Below, piece after piece: positions 9,532-17,466 of a stretch of 64,000 bases of DNA. Each line of letters begins with the position of its first letter. Positions within the stretch are counted from its first letter, which is position 1. The notes beneath the pieces are model-generated. The model was not told where the DNA came from. It was given only the letters and a program-made list of their open reading frames with translations, and searched no databases. The DNA comes from Bifidobacterium sp. ESL0728 (GTDB taxonomy: Bacteria; Actinomycetota; Actinomycetes; Actinomycetales; Bifidobacteriaceae), in NCBI RefSeq assembly GCF_029392015.1, contig NZ_CP113925.1, positions 1,240,001-1,304,000 of the forward strand. Direction: 5' to 3'. A program made the translations under genes and the position numbers.

Positions 9532-9582
9532 GCCCATTCAGACAGTAAATATTTTATGATGTTTATTGACGTGAAAGGTTAA

Positions 9583-10341
9583 ATGAATATGACCGAAAAT
9601 AAAACCAAGAAACCAACAAAAAATTCGCGAAAGCCTGCAAAGCCCGTCATGACACCGATTGACGAGCGATTCACCGAATTCCTGCTCGAATCCGGTGCGC
9701 TGAAATTCGGTGACTTCACGCTGAAGTCTGGCCGACAGTCGCCTTACTTCATCAATGCGGGTGCATTCAATGACGGCCGTAAAATCGCCACGTTGGGTGC
9801 GTTTTACGCCGAAAAAATCACGTCATCCATTGCAGACGGCACACTTCCCAAGGATATCGCCACGATTTTCGGACCGGCGTATAAGGGCATTCCGCTGGCG
9901 GTTTCCACGGCCATCGCGCTGACCAGCATGCACCGCATGGAGATCGGGTATACCTTCGATCGCAAGGAAAAGAAAGACCACGGTGACGGTGGCATCCTCG
10001 TCGGCACGCCGCTTAAGGATGGCATGAAGGTTCTATTGGTCGATGACGTGATGACCGCCGGCACCGCCGTGCGTGAGGTTGTTCCGAAACTCAAGTCCGC
10101 CGCAAACGTCGATATCGTGGGCCTTGTCCTTTCGGTCGATCGCATGGAAAAGACCAAGGATTCCGACATCTCTGCCGTCAAGTCGGTAGAGCAGGAATTC
10201 GGCTTCCCCGTCCTCTCCATCGCCAACGTCCGTGAGATTTTCGCCTCCGCCTCACGCATGGTCACCGTAGATGGCAAGCCGCTGCTCGATGATGATCTCA
10301 AGGAGCGAGCCGATAAATATTTGGCCAAGTATGGTGCCTGA
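9583..10341 (+). CDS. pyrE: Orotate phosphoribosyltransferase
   Basis: Transfers PRPP ribose phosphate to orotate to give OMP. The PRPP loop [13 protein letters not shown] and the orotate-side [11 protein letters not shown] are clear, with [10 protein letters not shown] as the flexible catalytic loop. At 252 residues it carries about 25 extra lysine-rich residues at the N-terminus; ATG 9589 is an equally good start. It closes the pyr operon; carAB is not in this window. Confidence 0.95.
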   Translation: MNMTENKTKKPTKNSRKPAKPVMTPIDERFTEFLLESGALKFGDFTLKSGRQSPYFINAGAFNDGRKIATLGAFYAEKITSSIADGTLPKDIATIFGPAYKGIPLAVSTAIALTSMHRMEIGYTFDRKEKKDHGDGGILVGTPLKDGMKVLLVDDVMTAGTAVREVVPKLKSAANVDIVGLVLSVDRMEKTKDSDISAVKSVEQEFGFPVLSIANVREIFASASRMVTVDGKPLLDDDLKERADKYLAKYGA

Positions 10342-10438
10342 CATAAAAGTTTGATGTATTAGGCAGTTTTTATATTTGATGTCTATTTCTTATGCGTGGA
10401 GTAAGGTTTAACCAGCATTACGTCAACAAGGGAGCCGT

Positions 10439-12253
10439 ATGCAACAGGAATACACACAGCCGCTGGTAAAGCCGATCGAAAGCGACCGGAACATTTTCAC
10501 ATTGCTTGACGATCGTGCCAAGCGTACGCCGAATGAGTCGCTGGTTGAATATGTCGGCGGCGACGGCAAGTGGCAATCGTTTACGGCGACACAGTTCCGC
10601 GACAAGGTCATCGGACTTGCCAAAGGCTTGATTGCCCGTGGCATCAAACCTGGAGATTCTGTGGCAATCATCGCGCACACATCCTGGCAGTGGACGGCGC
10701 TGGACGTGGCTATCATGTCGATCGGTGCGCTCACGGTTCCTGTCTACGAGACTAATTCGCCCGCCCAAGTGCAGATGATTTTCAACGATTCCAATGTCAA
10801 AATGGCCTTCGCTGAAGACGATGCGCAACGCGACAAGATTGATGCCGTAAGCGATTCATGTGCCGACCTCAAAGATGTCTACGTCATTGCCGCCGGTGCC
10901 ATTGAAACAATCGAGAAGTTCGGGCAAGGTATCACCGACGATGAATTCTGGCAGCGTGAGAAGGCGGTCAAAGGCAGCGATCTGGCCACTATCGTCTACA
11001 CGTCTGGGTCTACGGGAACACCGAAGGGCATCGAGCTGACTCATTCGAATTTCGTGTTCATCACTATCTCCGGCGTGCAATCCATGGGCGACATCCTGAA
11101 CAAACCCGGTCGCAGACTGCTGCTGTTCCTGCCTTTGGCGCACGTGTTCGCCCGTTTCATGCAGCTTGTTTGCTTTGCGGGAACGGTCACGCTTGGTCTG
11201 TCAAGCAATCTCAAGACCATTCTGGCAGATTTCCGTACATTCAAGCCGACGTTTATTCTTGCCGTCCCGCGTATCTTCGAGAAGATCTACAACGCCGCCT
11301 CGCAGAAGGCCGGTTCGGGTGTTGCCGGACGCATTTTCTCGCATGCGACCGACACGGCCATCGCTTGGTCGAAGGCCCAGCAATCCGGCAAGCCGATTCC
11401 GCGAGCACTGCAGATTCGTCACGCCGTCTACAACAAGCTGGTCTATTCCACCATCATGCAGATTTTCGGCGGCAAGGTCGAATACGCCGTTTCCGGCGGC
11501 GCCCCGCTCAACGCGACCATTGCGCACTTCTTCAATGGTGTTGGTCTGCCTCTACTTGAGGGGTACGGTATGACCGAAACCTGCGCGCCTGCCATGGTCA
11601 ATCCCACCAAAGGCTACAAGATCGGAACTGTGGGCATTCCGCTGCAAGGTGTGTCCGTCGGTGTGAGCGATACGGGGGAGCTGTGCATCAAAAGCCGCGC
11701 GGTGTGCGTCGGCTATCACAATCATCCTGAGATTACCAAGGAACAGATTGTCAATGGCTGGCTGCATACCGGCGATCTTGGCTCCATCGATTCCGACGGT
11801 TTCGTGACGTTGACCGGCCGCAAAAAGGACATCATCATCACCGCCGGCGGCAAGAACGTCTCGCCTGCCGAAGTGGAGACCTCCGTTATGACTTCGCCTG
11901 TGGTCAGCCAGTGCGTCATGGTCGGCGATCGAAAGCCGTTCATCGCCGCTATCATCTCTCTGGATTTGCAGGAGACCAATGCATGGCTCAAGTCCGAAGG
12001 CGCCGAACCGGTCAAGGACTTGAAAGAGGCCTGTAAGAACCCGATTGTCCGCGCCGAAGTCGAACGTGCCGTCAACAAGGCCAACGAACTGGTTTCTCGA
12101 GCCGAGTCCATTCGCAAGTTCGAAATCGTCTCCGACGAATTCACCGAGGCCAACGGCATGCTCACCCCAAGCCTCAAGGCCAAGCGCCAGGTCATCACTG
12201 ACTACTACAAGGACCTCATCGACAACGTGATTTACGCGCCGAAGAAAAGCTAA
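10439..12253 (+). CDS. Long-chain fatty acid-CoA ligase (AMP-forming)
   Basis: Adenylate-forming enzyme that activates long-chain fatty acids with ATP and CoA. The 604-residue protein shows the P-loop YTSGSTGTPKGIELTH, GYGMTET and the hinge block HTGDLGSIDSDGF with LTGRKKDIIITAGGKNVSP, all typical of FadD/FAA-type ligases. The start follows CAAGGGAGCCGT. It stands alone behind pyrE with its own 97-bp AT-rich upstream region. In bifidobacteria, which lack beta-oxidation, it probably feeds exogenous fatty acids into lipid synthesis (inference). Confidence 0.88.
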   Translation: MQQEYTQPLVKPIESDRNIFTLLDDRAKRTPNESLVEYVGGDGKWQSFTATQFRDKVIGLAKGLIARGIKPGDSVAIIAHTSWQWTALDVAIMSIGALTVPVYETNSPAQVQMIFNDSNVKMAFAEDDAQRDKIDAVSDSCADLKDVYVIAAGAIETIEKFGQGITDDEFWQREKAVKGSDLATIVYTSGSTGTPKGIELTHSNFVFITISGVQSMGDILNKPGRRLLLFLPLAHVFARFMQLVCFAGTVTLGLSSNLKTILADFRTFKPTFILAVPRIFEKIYNAASQKAGSGVAGRIFSHATDTAIAWSKAQQSGKPIPRALQIRHAVYNKLVYSTIMQIFGGKVEYAVSGGAPLNATIAHFFNGVGLPLLEGYGMTETCAPAMVNPTKGYKIGTVGIPLQGVSVGVSDTGELCIKSRAVCVGYHNHPEITKEQIVNGWLHTGDLGSIDSDGFVTLTGRKKDIIITAGGKNVSPAEVETSVMTSPVVSQCVMVGDRKPFIAAIISLDLQETNAWLKSEGAEPVKDLKEACKNPIVRAEVERAVNKANELVSRAESIRKFEIVSDEFTEANGMLTPSLKAKRQVITDYYKDLIDNVIYAPKKS

Positions 12254-12280
12254 GTGAGTTTCTGATAGATGAAACACCCG

Positions 12281-12481
12281 TTATTCTTCTGAACCTGGAT
12301 CAAAAATATCCTCGATGGTACAGTCGAAGAGCTGAGCCAAGCGAAACGCTAGGGGCAAGGAAGGGTCGAAGCGGCCTTTTTCGATTGAGATGATGGTCTG
12401 ACGGCTTACACCGACGGCCTCTGCCAATGCTTCCTGTGAAAGATGGAGTTGTTCGCGAAGTTGTGGAAGATCGTTCTTCAT
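12281..12481 (-). CDS. Small Cro/C1-type (XRE) regulator
   Basis: A 66-residue helix-turn-helix protein: LREQLHLSQEALAEAVGVSRQTIISIEKGR is the DNA-binding domain, followed by a YozG-like tail LAQLFDCTIEDIFDP. The start at ATG 12481 is supported by AAAAAGGA upstream. It overlaps the end of the membrane gene before it by 4 bp (ATGA), so it is the last gene of a three-gene operon. It most likely represses that operon through the palindrome at 13693-13714 (inference). Confidence 0.85.
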   Translation of the reverse strand: MKNDLPQLREQLHLSQEALAEAVGVSRQTIISIEKGRFDPSLPLAFRLAQLFDCTIEDIFDPGSEE

Positions 12482-13038
12482 TCCGCGTCCTTTTTGCGGA
12501 ATATGAAATAAGAACAAGTGCCTGTAACGATTCCGACGATTTCAAGTATCAACAGCGCTCCTGCAGCCGTGGTTGCAGGAATAGGTTTATCGTAGAACGC
12601 TACCAGCATGACCAATATTACGTTGGCAAACAGTATTCCGATAAGGGCTGCGGCCATAGCTTTTGTACGCCAGGTGTCTTCCACGTTCTCTTCGGGATGA
12701 GGGATTGCATCGGTAATGGTTGTTCTGTCTACGAGTGCTATCCAACAGAAGCAAACGCTGCAGCCACCTACCAATATGGCCATCAATATGACAAAAGTCC
12801 AATCGTTGAACTGTGTTGGTTTTCTCATTAGAAAAGCCACGGCTCCCGTCAAGAGACCGATGGTGATACCAACAAAGAACGATATGCTCCAAAGTACGAC
12901 TTTCCCTCCGCCGAAAACGGTTCTGGTGCCGAAAACACTAGTTTTCGGTGAAGTCCGAGCAGGATTCGACATTGTGCCGTGAATTTCCGTTGATTCTTTA
13001 TGCAGTGCGTCCGCCGGCTTTTGATTTTGGTTGTTCAT
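12478..13038 (-). CDS. Membrane protein of unknown function, paralogue of the next gene
   Basis: 186 residues with a cytoplasmic-looking N-tail and four hydrophobic segments (roughly 50-70, 82-105, 127-148 and 157-178), ending in a basic KK tail. Shares with the neighbouring protein the motif FGxRTVFGGxK followed by a first TM at LW, and a conserved ENVEDTW stretch between TM2 and TM3. I do not recognise the family. The start follows AAAGAGGATTTT. It is translationally coupled to the XRE regulator. Confidence 0.75.
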   Translation of the reverse strand: MNNQNQKPADALHKESTEIHGTMSNPARTSPKTSVFGTRTVFGGGKVVLWSISFFVGITIGLLTGAVAFLMRKPTQFNDWTFVILMAILVGGCSVCFCWIALVDRTTITDAIPHPEENVEDTWRTKAMAAALIGILFANVILVMLVAFYDKPIPATTAAGALLILEIVGIVTGTCSYFIFRKKDAE

Positions 13039-13084
13039 AAAATCCTCTTTCGCTGTATCAATTGTTTTTTAGAAATATTTTTCA

Positions 13085-13654
13085 TTAAGCATTTTTGAAG
13101 CCTAAGTAGGCATATCGGCCTGCGGCTGTGAGGAATCCGATGATCAGACTTACCGCTACAGCGAGATAGGCTATCTTCACGTCAATGGGGTTGGCTGCGA
13201 ACTTGAGAAGGAAAAGGACCACAAAATTGCTGATGATCATCGCATCGAAACCCCAGCTTTTTGCGCTTTCAAACCATGAATGTTCGATGTTCTCTCCGCT
13301 GGAGACTTCGGGGCCGGCGTCCTTCACAGTACGTTTGTCGGCCAGAGTATCCAAAGCAAACATGCTGGCAAGGATTGCAATTCCGACTCCGCTGATGATG
13401 CCTGCCACTAATCTGTCTTTTCCAAGGTTGGTGTTGAATAGGAACATGGCTATGCCTATGATTAGTCCAAGGACGCACCCGATGGCGATGGAGGTTCCCC
13501 AAAGTGCTGCTTTGTCACCTCCGAAAACGGTGCGGTTTCCGAATTTGCTGGTCTGCGGATGATTTGGTTTTGCCATCTCTACGTTGTTGTCAGCATTTTC
13601 TGTAGATTTCTTATTCGTTGCGTCGAATGAAGTGCGATTCTTGATATTCATCAT
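13085..13654 (-). CDS. Membrane protein of unknown function, first gene of the XRE operon
   Basis: 189 residues, the same layout as the following gene: a hydrophilic N-tail, FGNRTVFGGDKAALW, four predicted TM segments and a GENIEHSW linker. The two look like a tandem duplication that has since diverged. The ribosome site AGGGAGG lies almost on the first ATG, so the second ATG (13651) may be the real start. Transcribed from the promoter at 13690-13719. No function is assigned. Confidence 0.75.
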   Translation of the reverse strand: MMNIKNRTSFDATNKKSTENADNNVEMAKPNHPQTSKFGNRTVFGGDKAALWGTSIAIGCVLGLIIGIAMFLFNTNLGKDRLVAGIISGVGIAILASMFALDTLADKRTVKDAGPEVSSGENIEHSWFESAKSWGFDAMIISNFVVLFLLKFAANPIDVKIAYLAVAVSLIIGFLTAAGRYAYLGFKNA

Positions 13655-13689
13655 GCCTCCCTTGTCATCCTTTGACTGATTTGCTTGTT

Positions 13690-13719
13690 TCTATAGTAAA
13701 GTAAACTTTACTATGTAAA
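13690..13719 (-). promoter_or_regulatory. Promoter with embedded palindromic operator for the XRE/membrane-protein operon
   Basis: On the minus strand a -35 TTTACA (13719-13714) and -10 TATAGA (13695-13690) are 18 bp apart. The spacer is filled by a perfect palindrome: ATAGTAAAG (13693-13701) and CTTTACTAT (13706-13714) around TAAA. A repressor bound there would block polymerase, which fits autoregulation by the operon's own XRE protein. The binding protein is inferred. Confidence 0.65.
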
Positions 13720-13765
13720 AGAAACTGTACATTGTTAGTCGAAGACTGTCAATCCTGATGAAATA

Positions 13766-13835
13766 TATTTCAAAATAAGTTGAAATAAAAATATTCGTGA
13801 TGTAATCTATTTCTATGTTTCAACAGAATTTGAAA
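13766..13835 (+). promoter_or_regulatory. Twin TTTCAA-N6-TTGAAA operators around the sdpR-like promoter
   Basis: Two inverted repeats with identical halves and spacing: TTTCAA-N6-TTGAAA at 13768-13785 (arms extend to 8 bp, 13766-13787) and at 13818-13835. Their centres are 50 bp apart. The right half of the first serves as a -35 (TTGAAA), and a weak -10 TAATCT (13803-13808) lies 17 bp downstream, so the sites bracket the promoter. This is what an ArsR-family autorepressor would use. Confidence 0.65.
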
Positions 13836-13869
13836 TATTTGAGTTGTGGAATTGAAGAAAAGAGGGGAT

Positions 13870-14247
13870 ATGGGAGTGCAGACCACGTTGTCGGCGCTCG
13901 CTGATCCGGCGAGGCGCGAGATTCTTCAGTTGCTGAGGCAACGAGTGATGAACGCTGGCGAGCTTGCGGAAGCTACCGGACTTTCGGCATCGAGGCTTTC
14001 GTATCATCTGCGTAAGTTGCGTGAAGCTGAGCTGGTGACGGATAGCCGCGACGGCACGACAATCTGGTACGAGCCGAACTTGACCGTTCTCGACGACACC
14101 ATCGTCTGGATGAAGGAGCTGCAGCGCAACAATGCCGTTTCCAAGGCTTCCCGATACAAGGCAAAGCCAGCGGAAAAGGGAAACGTCATTCATGCTTCAC
14201 AAGAAGTGGCAACTGAAACGGTGAGAGATGAGAAAGCAAAGGAATAA
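13870..14247 (+). CDS. sdpR: ArsR/SdpR-family transcriptional repressor
   Basis: Winged-helix repressor of about 125 residues. The fold is seen in QTTLSALADPARREILQLL, the recognition region GELAEATGLSASRLSYHLRKL and the wing LVTDSRDGTTIWYEPN. No metal-binding Cys pair of the classic ArsR type is visible. The start may be ATG 13870 or GTG 13876; the latter has better spacing from AGAGGGG. It overlaps the following sdpI-like gene by 20 bp, the arrangement of Bacillus sdpRI, where SdpI both gives immunity and sequesters SdpR at the membrane. Confidence 0.8.
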   Translation: MGVQTTLSALADPARREILQLLRQRVMNAGELAEATGLSASRLSYHLRKLREAELVTDSRDGTTIWYEPNLTVLDDTIVWMKELQRNNAVSKASRYKAKPAEKGNVIHASQEVATETVRDEKAKE

Positions 14248-15037
14248 GAAAACCAAAGCTCAAAAATCGAGTGAGGATAAATCCACGGATATGGGGCAAC
14301 CTACCAGCTGGAAAGCGGTGATTATAAGTGCGAAAAACTGGAACATCGCAATGGTGCTCCTTGGCCTGTTGCCGCTCATTGTCTATCTTTTGGCTTTGCC
14401 GTATATGCCGGACAACATACCAATGCATTACGACAGTAAGAACCAGCTCGACCGTTGGGGAAGTAAATACGAGGGACTCTTTATCTCTTTGATTGCGTTG
14501 ATTTTTTGCGCGATCTGGCTAGTGTGCGAGATTCCTCTTGAACGTTCCGTGCGCAAACAGGCGAATTCGGATATGAGTTCGAAAACAACGGTGCGTGCGT
14601 GGATCATGGGTGGGTGCTGTGTATGCCTAATGTCCAATATCATGAACATTTGGATTATCGCTGATGCCTTCAGCAAAGGAGGGGTTGACTCCGGCATACC
14701 GTTGGAGCCGATTATGAACGTGGTCACAGGTCTGGCGTTCATCATTTTCGGCAACATCATGCCGAGCGTAAAACCGAATGGATGGTCCGGTATGCGCCTG
14801 CCTGGAGCTTTCAAAAGCCGCGAGTCTTGGCGTCGTTGCCAGCGTTTCGGCGGGTTTGCGTTCATCATCGGCGGCATTGTCCTGATTTCCGCAGGTCTTT
14901 TCCTGTATTCGTCCCGTTTTGTCGACATGTATGCTGTCCTTGTTGTCGGTTTGGCGATAGTGGTGACATTCGCAATCTACAGCGTCTACGCCGGAAAGAA
15001 ATACGGTGATGTAGGAGGAAAGATAAACCGTAAGTAA
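14228..15037 (+). CDS. sdpI: SdpI-family membrane protein
   Basis: 269 residues with a basic N-tail and six hydrophobic segments. The DUF1648 signature is visible as ALPYMPDNIPMHYD with RWGSK after it, and the SdpI domain as FGNIMPSVKPNGWSGMRLPGAFKS with a following W. In Bacillus subtilis SdpI gives immunity to the SdpC toxin and recruits SdpR. Here no sdpABC toxin genes lie nearby, so it may protect against toxins of other strains or act in envelope-stress sensing (inference). It ends in a lysine-rich tail. Confidence 0.82.
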   Translation: MRKQRNKKTKAQKSSEDKSTDMGQPTSWKAVIISAKNWNIAMVLLGLLPLIVYLLALPYMPDNIPMHYDSKNQLDRWGSKYEGLFISLIALIFCAIWLVCEIPLERSVRKQANSDMSSKTTVRAWIMGGCCVCLMSNIMNIWIIADAFSKGGVDSGIPLEPIMNVVTGLAFIIFGNIMPSVKPNGWSGMRLPGAFKSRESWRRCQRFGGFAFIIGGIVLISAGLFLYSSRFVDMYAVLVVGLAIVVTFAIYSVYAGKKYGDVGGKINRK

Positions 15038-15166
15038 CTTTCGGCGAAGCAGCTACTCGGAATTATTGGTATCCTCAATGGCTTTATTGCCAACCCCTTG
15101 CTCTAAAGTACTGAAACGTATGGGTTTCCGGTTTGGAACCCAAAATGCTTGAGAGGGGGCCTCACC

Positions 15167-15583
15167 ATGGGAATAGCCATGACGCGTAAGGAAAGTTTGG
15201 CGTACGACAACCTTAATATCACGCAGGACACCAAGACCATGGATGAAATTGATACGATTGCGCGTAACGTCAAGGTCGACGATGCCTCGCGTCAGGCTGC
15301 CGATGAATATTGCCAGTTGCTCGACAAGCACCATGCATGGGGGCTGTGCTTCAACGGATACGCGAATGCTGCGGGGTATGGCTATGTGTATGAACCCACG
15401 ATGGCGGTTGCGGCTGACGGCTGGGATGCTCAACCGCAGTTCCGCAAACTCAGCAGAACCGCTCAATTGCTTGTGGTTCTAAAATCTTTTCAGTCGGGCC
15501 ACGACATCGATCGGGAATCAGGTCGCAATTTCCTGAAGAACGAATTCGGCATCGTCATCAACGACGATTTTCGCTTTAACTGA
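15167..15583 (+). CDS. Hypothetical protein, 138 aa
   Basis: I do not recognise this protein. It starts at ATG 15167 behind GAGAGGGGG. It is soluble, with no signal peptide or TM segment. The first 45 residues are charged; the centre is aromatic and glycine-rich (CFNGYANAAGYGYVYEP), and the end is mixed helix. Codon use is like the surrounding genes. It stands between sdpI and a convergent LysR gene. Confidence 0.6.
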   Translation: MGIAMTRKESLAYDNLNITQDTKTMDEIDTIARNVKVDDASRQAADEYCQLLDKHHAWGLCFNGYANAAGYGYVYEPTMAVAADGWDAQPQFRKLSRTAQLLVVLKSFQSGHDIDRESGRNFLKNEFGIVINDDFRFN

Positions 15584-15618
15584 GTTTCCTGTCTGAAGCG
15601 GCGAACAAGTCAATCAGC

Positions 15619-16542
15619 TTATTCGATCAGCTTGTAGCCGTGGCTGGCAATGACGGACTTGAGTTTGGCGAGATAGCTTTCGGCGGCGTTGGAGAGGTTG
15701 GCGCGCTCGTTGGTGATCCAACCGAGCAACATCGTCTCATCGGTATCGAGCGGAACGGTGACGATCTTCTCGTTGTTGAGATCGCCGTTGTCGATGCCGG
15801 TGCACACCGTATAGCCATTGAGCCCGATGATAAAGTTCAAAATCGTGGCACGGTCGGTTACCGTGATGAGTTTGGGGGAGTCCTTGGGCCAGACGGCCTC
15901 CTCCGCGAAGTAGAAGCTGCCTTCCTCGCCCTGCTCGTACTGGATGAACGGGTAAGGCTTGAGATCGTCCATCGTCACTATTTTTTTGGTAGCCAGAGGG
16001 TTGTTCCGTGAGATGAAGACGTGCAGTGGTGCGCGGAAGAGCGGATGAAACTCAAGGTGCTTGCCGCGTAGCAGTTTGCCGATGACGTCTTTGTTGAAAT
16101 CGGAAAGATAAAGAATACCGATTTCGGAAAGCATATTCGCGACCTGGTCGATGATGTCGCGCGTACGTGTCTCGCGGATGGTGAATTCGTATTCATCAGA
16201 TTCGATGGAGTTGATCATTTCCACGAACGCTTCGACGGCGAACATGTAGTGCTGGGTGGAGACGCTGCACAGCTGCTTGCGCGGCTTGGCGTGCTTGTAG
16301 CGTTCCTCCATGAGTTCGGCCTGGTCGAGCACCTGACGTGCGTAAGTGAGGAATTCCGCGCCATCTACCGTCAGCGCAATGCCTTGCGACGAGCGGGTGA
16401 AAATTTCGATGCCCATCTCGTGTTCGAGTTCCTTGACCGACGAGCTCAGCGCGGGCTGGGAGACATACAGCTCGTGAGAGGCCTCGTTCATCGAGCCGCA
16501 CTCCACGATCTTGACGATATATTTCAGCTGCAGCAGTGTCAT
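15619..16542 (-). CDS. LysR-family transcriptional regulator
   Basis: 307 residues. The N-terminal winged helix is classic: LLQLKYIVKIVECGSMNEASHELYVSQPALSSSVKELEHEMG. The effector domain follows. Target genes are unknown. The longer TTG start at 16548 is less likely. A TATAAA lies only 8 bp before ATG 16542, which would give a leaderless transcript. A perfect palindrome AAGTTAACTT (16575-16584) and repeated TTATAAC motifs upstream are candidate autoregulatory sites. Confidence 0.88.
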   Translation of the reverse strand: MTLLQLKYIVKIVECGSMNEASHELYVSQPALSSSVKELEHEMGIEIFTRSSQGIALTVDGAEFLTYARQVLDQAELMEERYKHAKPRKQLCSVSTQHYMFAVEAFVEMINSIESDEYEFTIRETRTRDIIDQVANMLSEIGILYLSDFNKDVIGKLLRGKHLEFHPLFRAPLHVFISRNNPLATKKIVTMDDLKPYPFIQYEQGEEGSFYFAEEAVWPKDSPKLITVTDRATILNFIIGLNGYTVCTGIDNGDLNNEKIVTVPLDTDETMLLGWITNERANLSNAAESYLAKLKSVIASHGYKLIE

Positions 16543-16666
16543 ATCCAAAGTTTATAACAAAGTGTGTATCGGGCAAGTTAACTTATAACGATTTTTGACA
16601 TGGCAATCCACATGAAGACTTGATGCGAAGATGGCTGTAACGGTCGCGGCTAAGTTCAGATTAAGC

Positions 16667-17410
16667 TCAGATTTTTACGCCCAGCCTTTGTAACTCGTCT
16701 CGGGCTTGCGTTGCATTATTGAATCGAATCCCATTGATGCCAATGGCTTTTGCGCCATCTACATTGGCCTGCGTGTCGTCGAAGAACACGGTCTGGGCCG
16801 CATTGAGATTAAAACGGTTCAGGGCAAGATTGAAAATATCGGCATTCGGCTTGTGCATTTTCTCGATGCCGGAAACAACGGTGCCTTGCAGCAGAGGTTC
16901 GAGTTGCGGAAACTTTTCAAAGACCACATGGAATGTCTCTTGAGACCAATTCGTCAACCCCCATACACCGTATCCGGCGTTGTTCAGATCGACAAGCAGC
17001 GCTTCCATACCATCGATGATTCCTGATATCGAATCCTCATAATGGTCGATATAGTAACGGAACGCTTGCGCAAGATTACTGCCATAGTTCTTTTTGTACT
17101 CTTTGATGACCGAGACGGAAGGTTCGCCGCAATCCATACGGGATTCGGCTTCGAAGAAACCTAGTGAGTCATCAGCGCCATTCGTATTACGTGCGTTGCA
17201 AAGTTCGCTCACCAGGGATTCGGGGAAATGACCTTCAAGACAGGGACGATAATCAAGACGAAGGAGCACGTCACCGTAATCGAAAATAACATCGGATATG
17301 GGACTTTGCGGAACATTTGCCTGGCCTTTTGAGCCGCCTGGAGCATCGGCAATTACTCTGAACGGTTTTGGCGATGCCTTCATTTTCATATTTGCAAAGA
17401 TTTTGTTCAT
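16667..17410 (-). CDS. HAD-superfamily phosphatase (YihX-like)
   Basis: 247 residues. Motif I is FDYGDVLL, giving the nucleophile Asp but Gly rather than Asp at +2, as in YihX-type sugar phosphatases. Motif II is GLTNWS, the motif III Lys is in EKMHKPNADIF, and motif IV is VFFDDTQANVDGAKAIG. A 40-residue N-terminal extension precedes the domain, so a later start is possible. Substrate unknown; a sugar phosphate is a fair guess. Confidence 0.8.
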   Translation of the reverse strand: MNKIFANMKMKASPKPFRVIADAPGGSKGQANVPQSPISDVIFDYGDVLLRLDYRPCLEGHFPESLVSELCNARNTNGADDSLGFFEAESRMDCGEPSVSVIKEYKKNYGSNLAQAFRYYIDHYEDSISGIIDGMEALLVDLNNAGYGVWGLTNWSQETFHVVFEKFPQLEPLLQGTVVSGIEKMHKPNADIFNLALNRFNLNAAQTVFFDDTQANVDGAKAIGINGIRFNNATQARDELQRLGVKI

Positions 17411-17466
17411 GCCCGCAAACCCTTTTCGATGGTTTCCTTTTTGCTAATGGTTATCCATGCTTTTAA

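Noticed and set aside
8416..9537. 373-aa minus-strand reading frame across pyrD
   Set aside because: Shadow of pyrD on the other strand, caused by codon bias; no family features.
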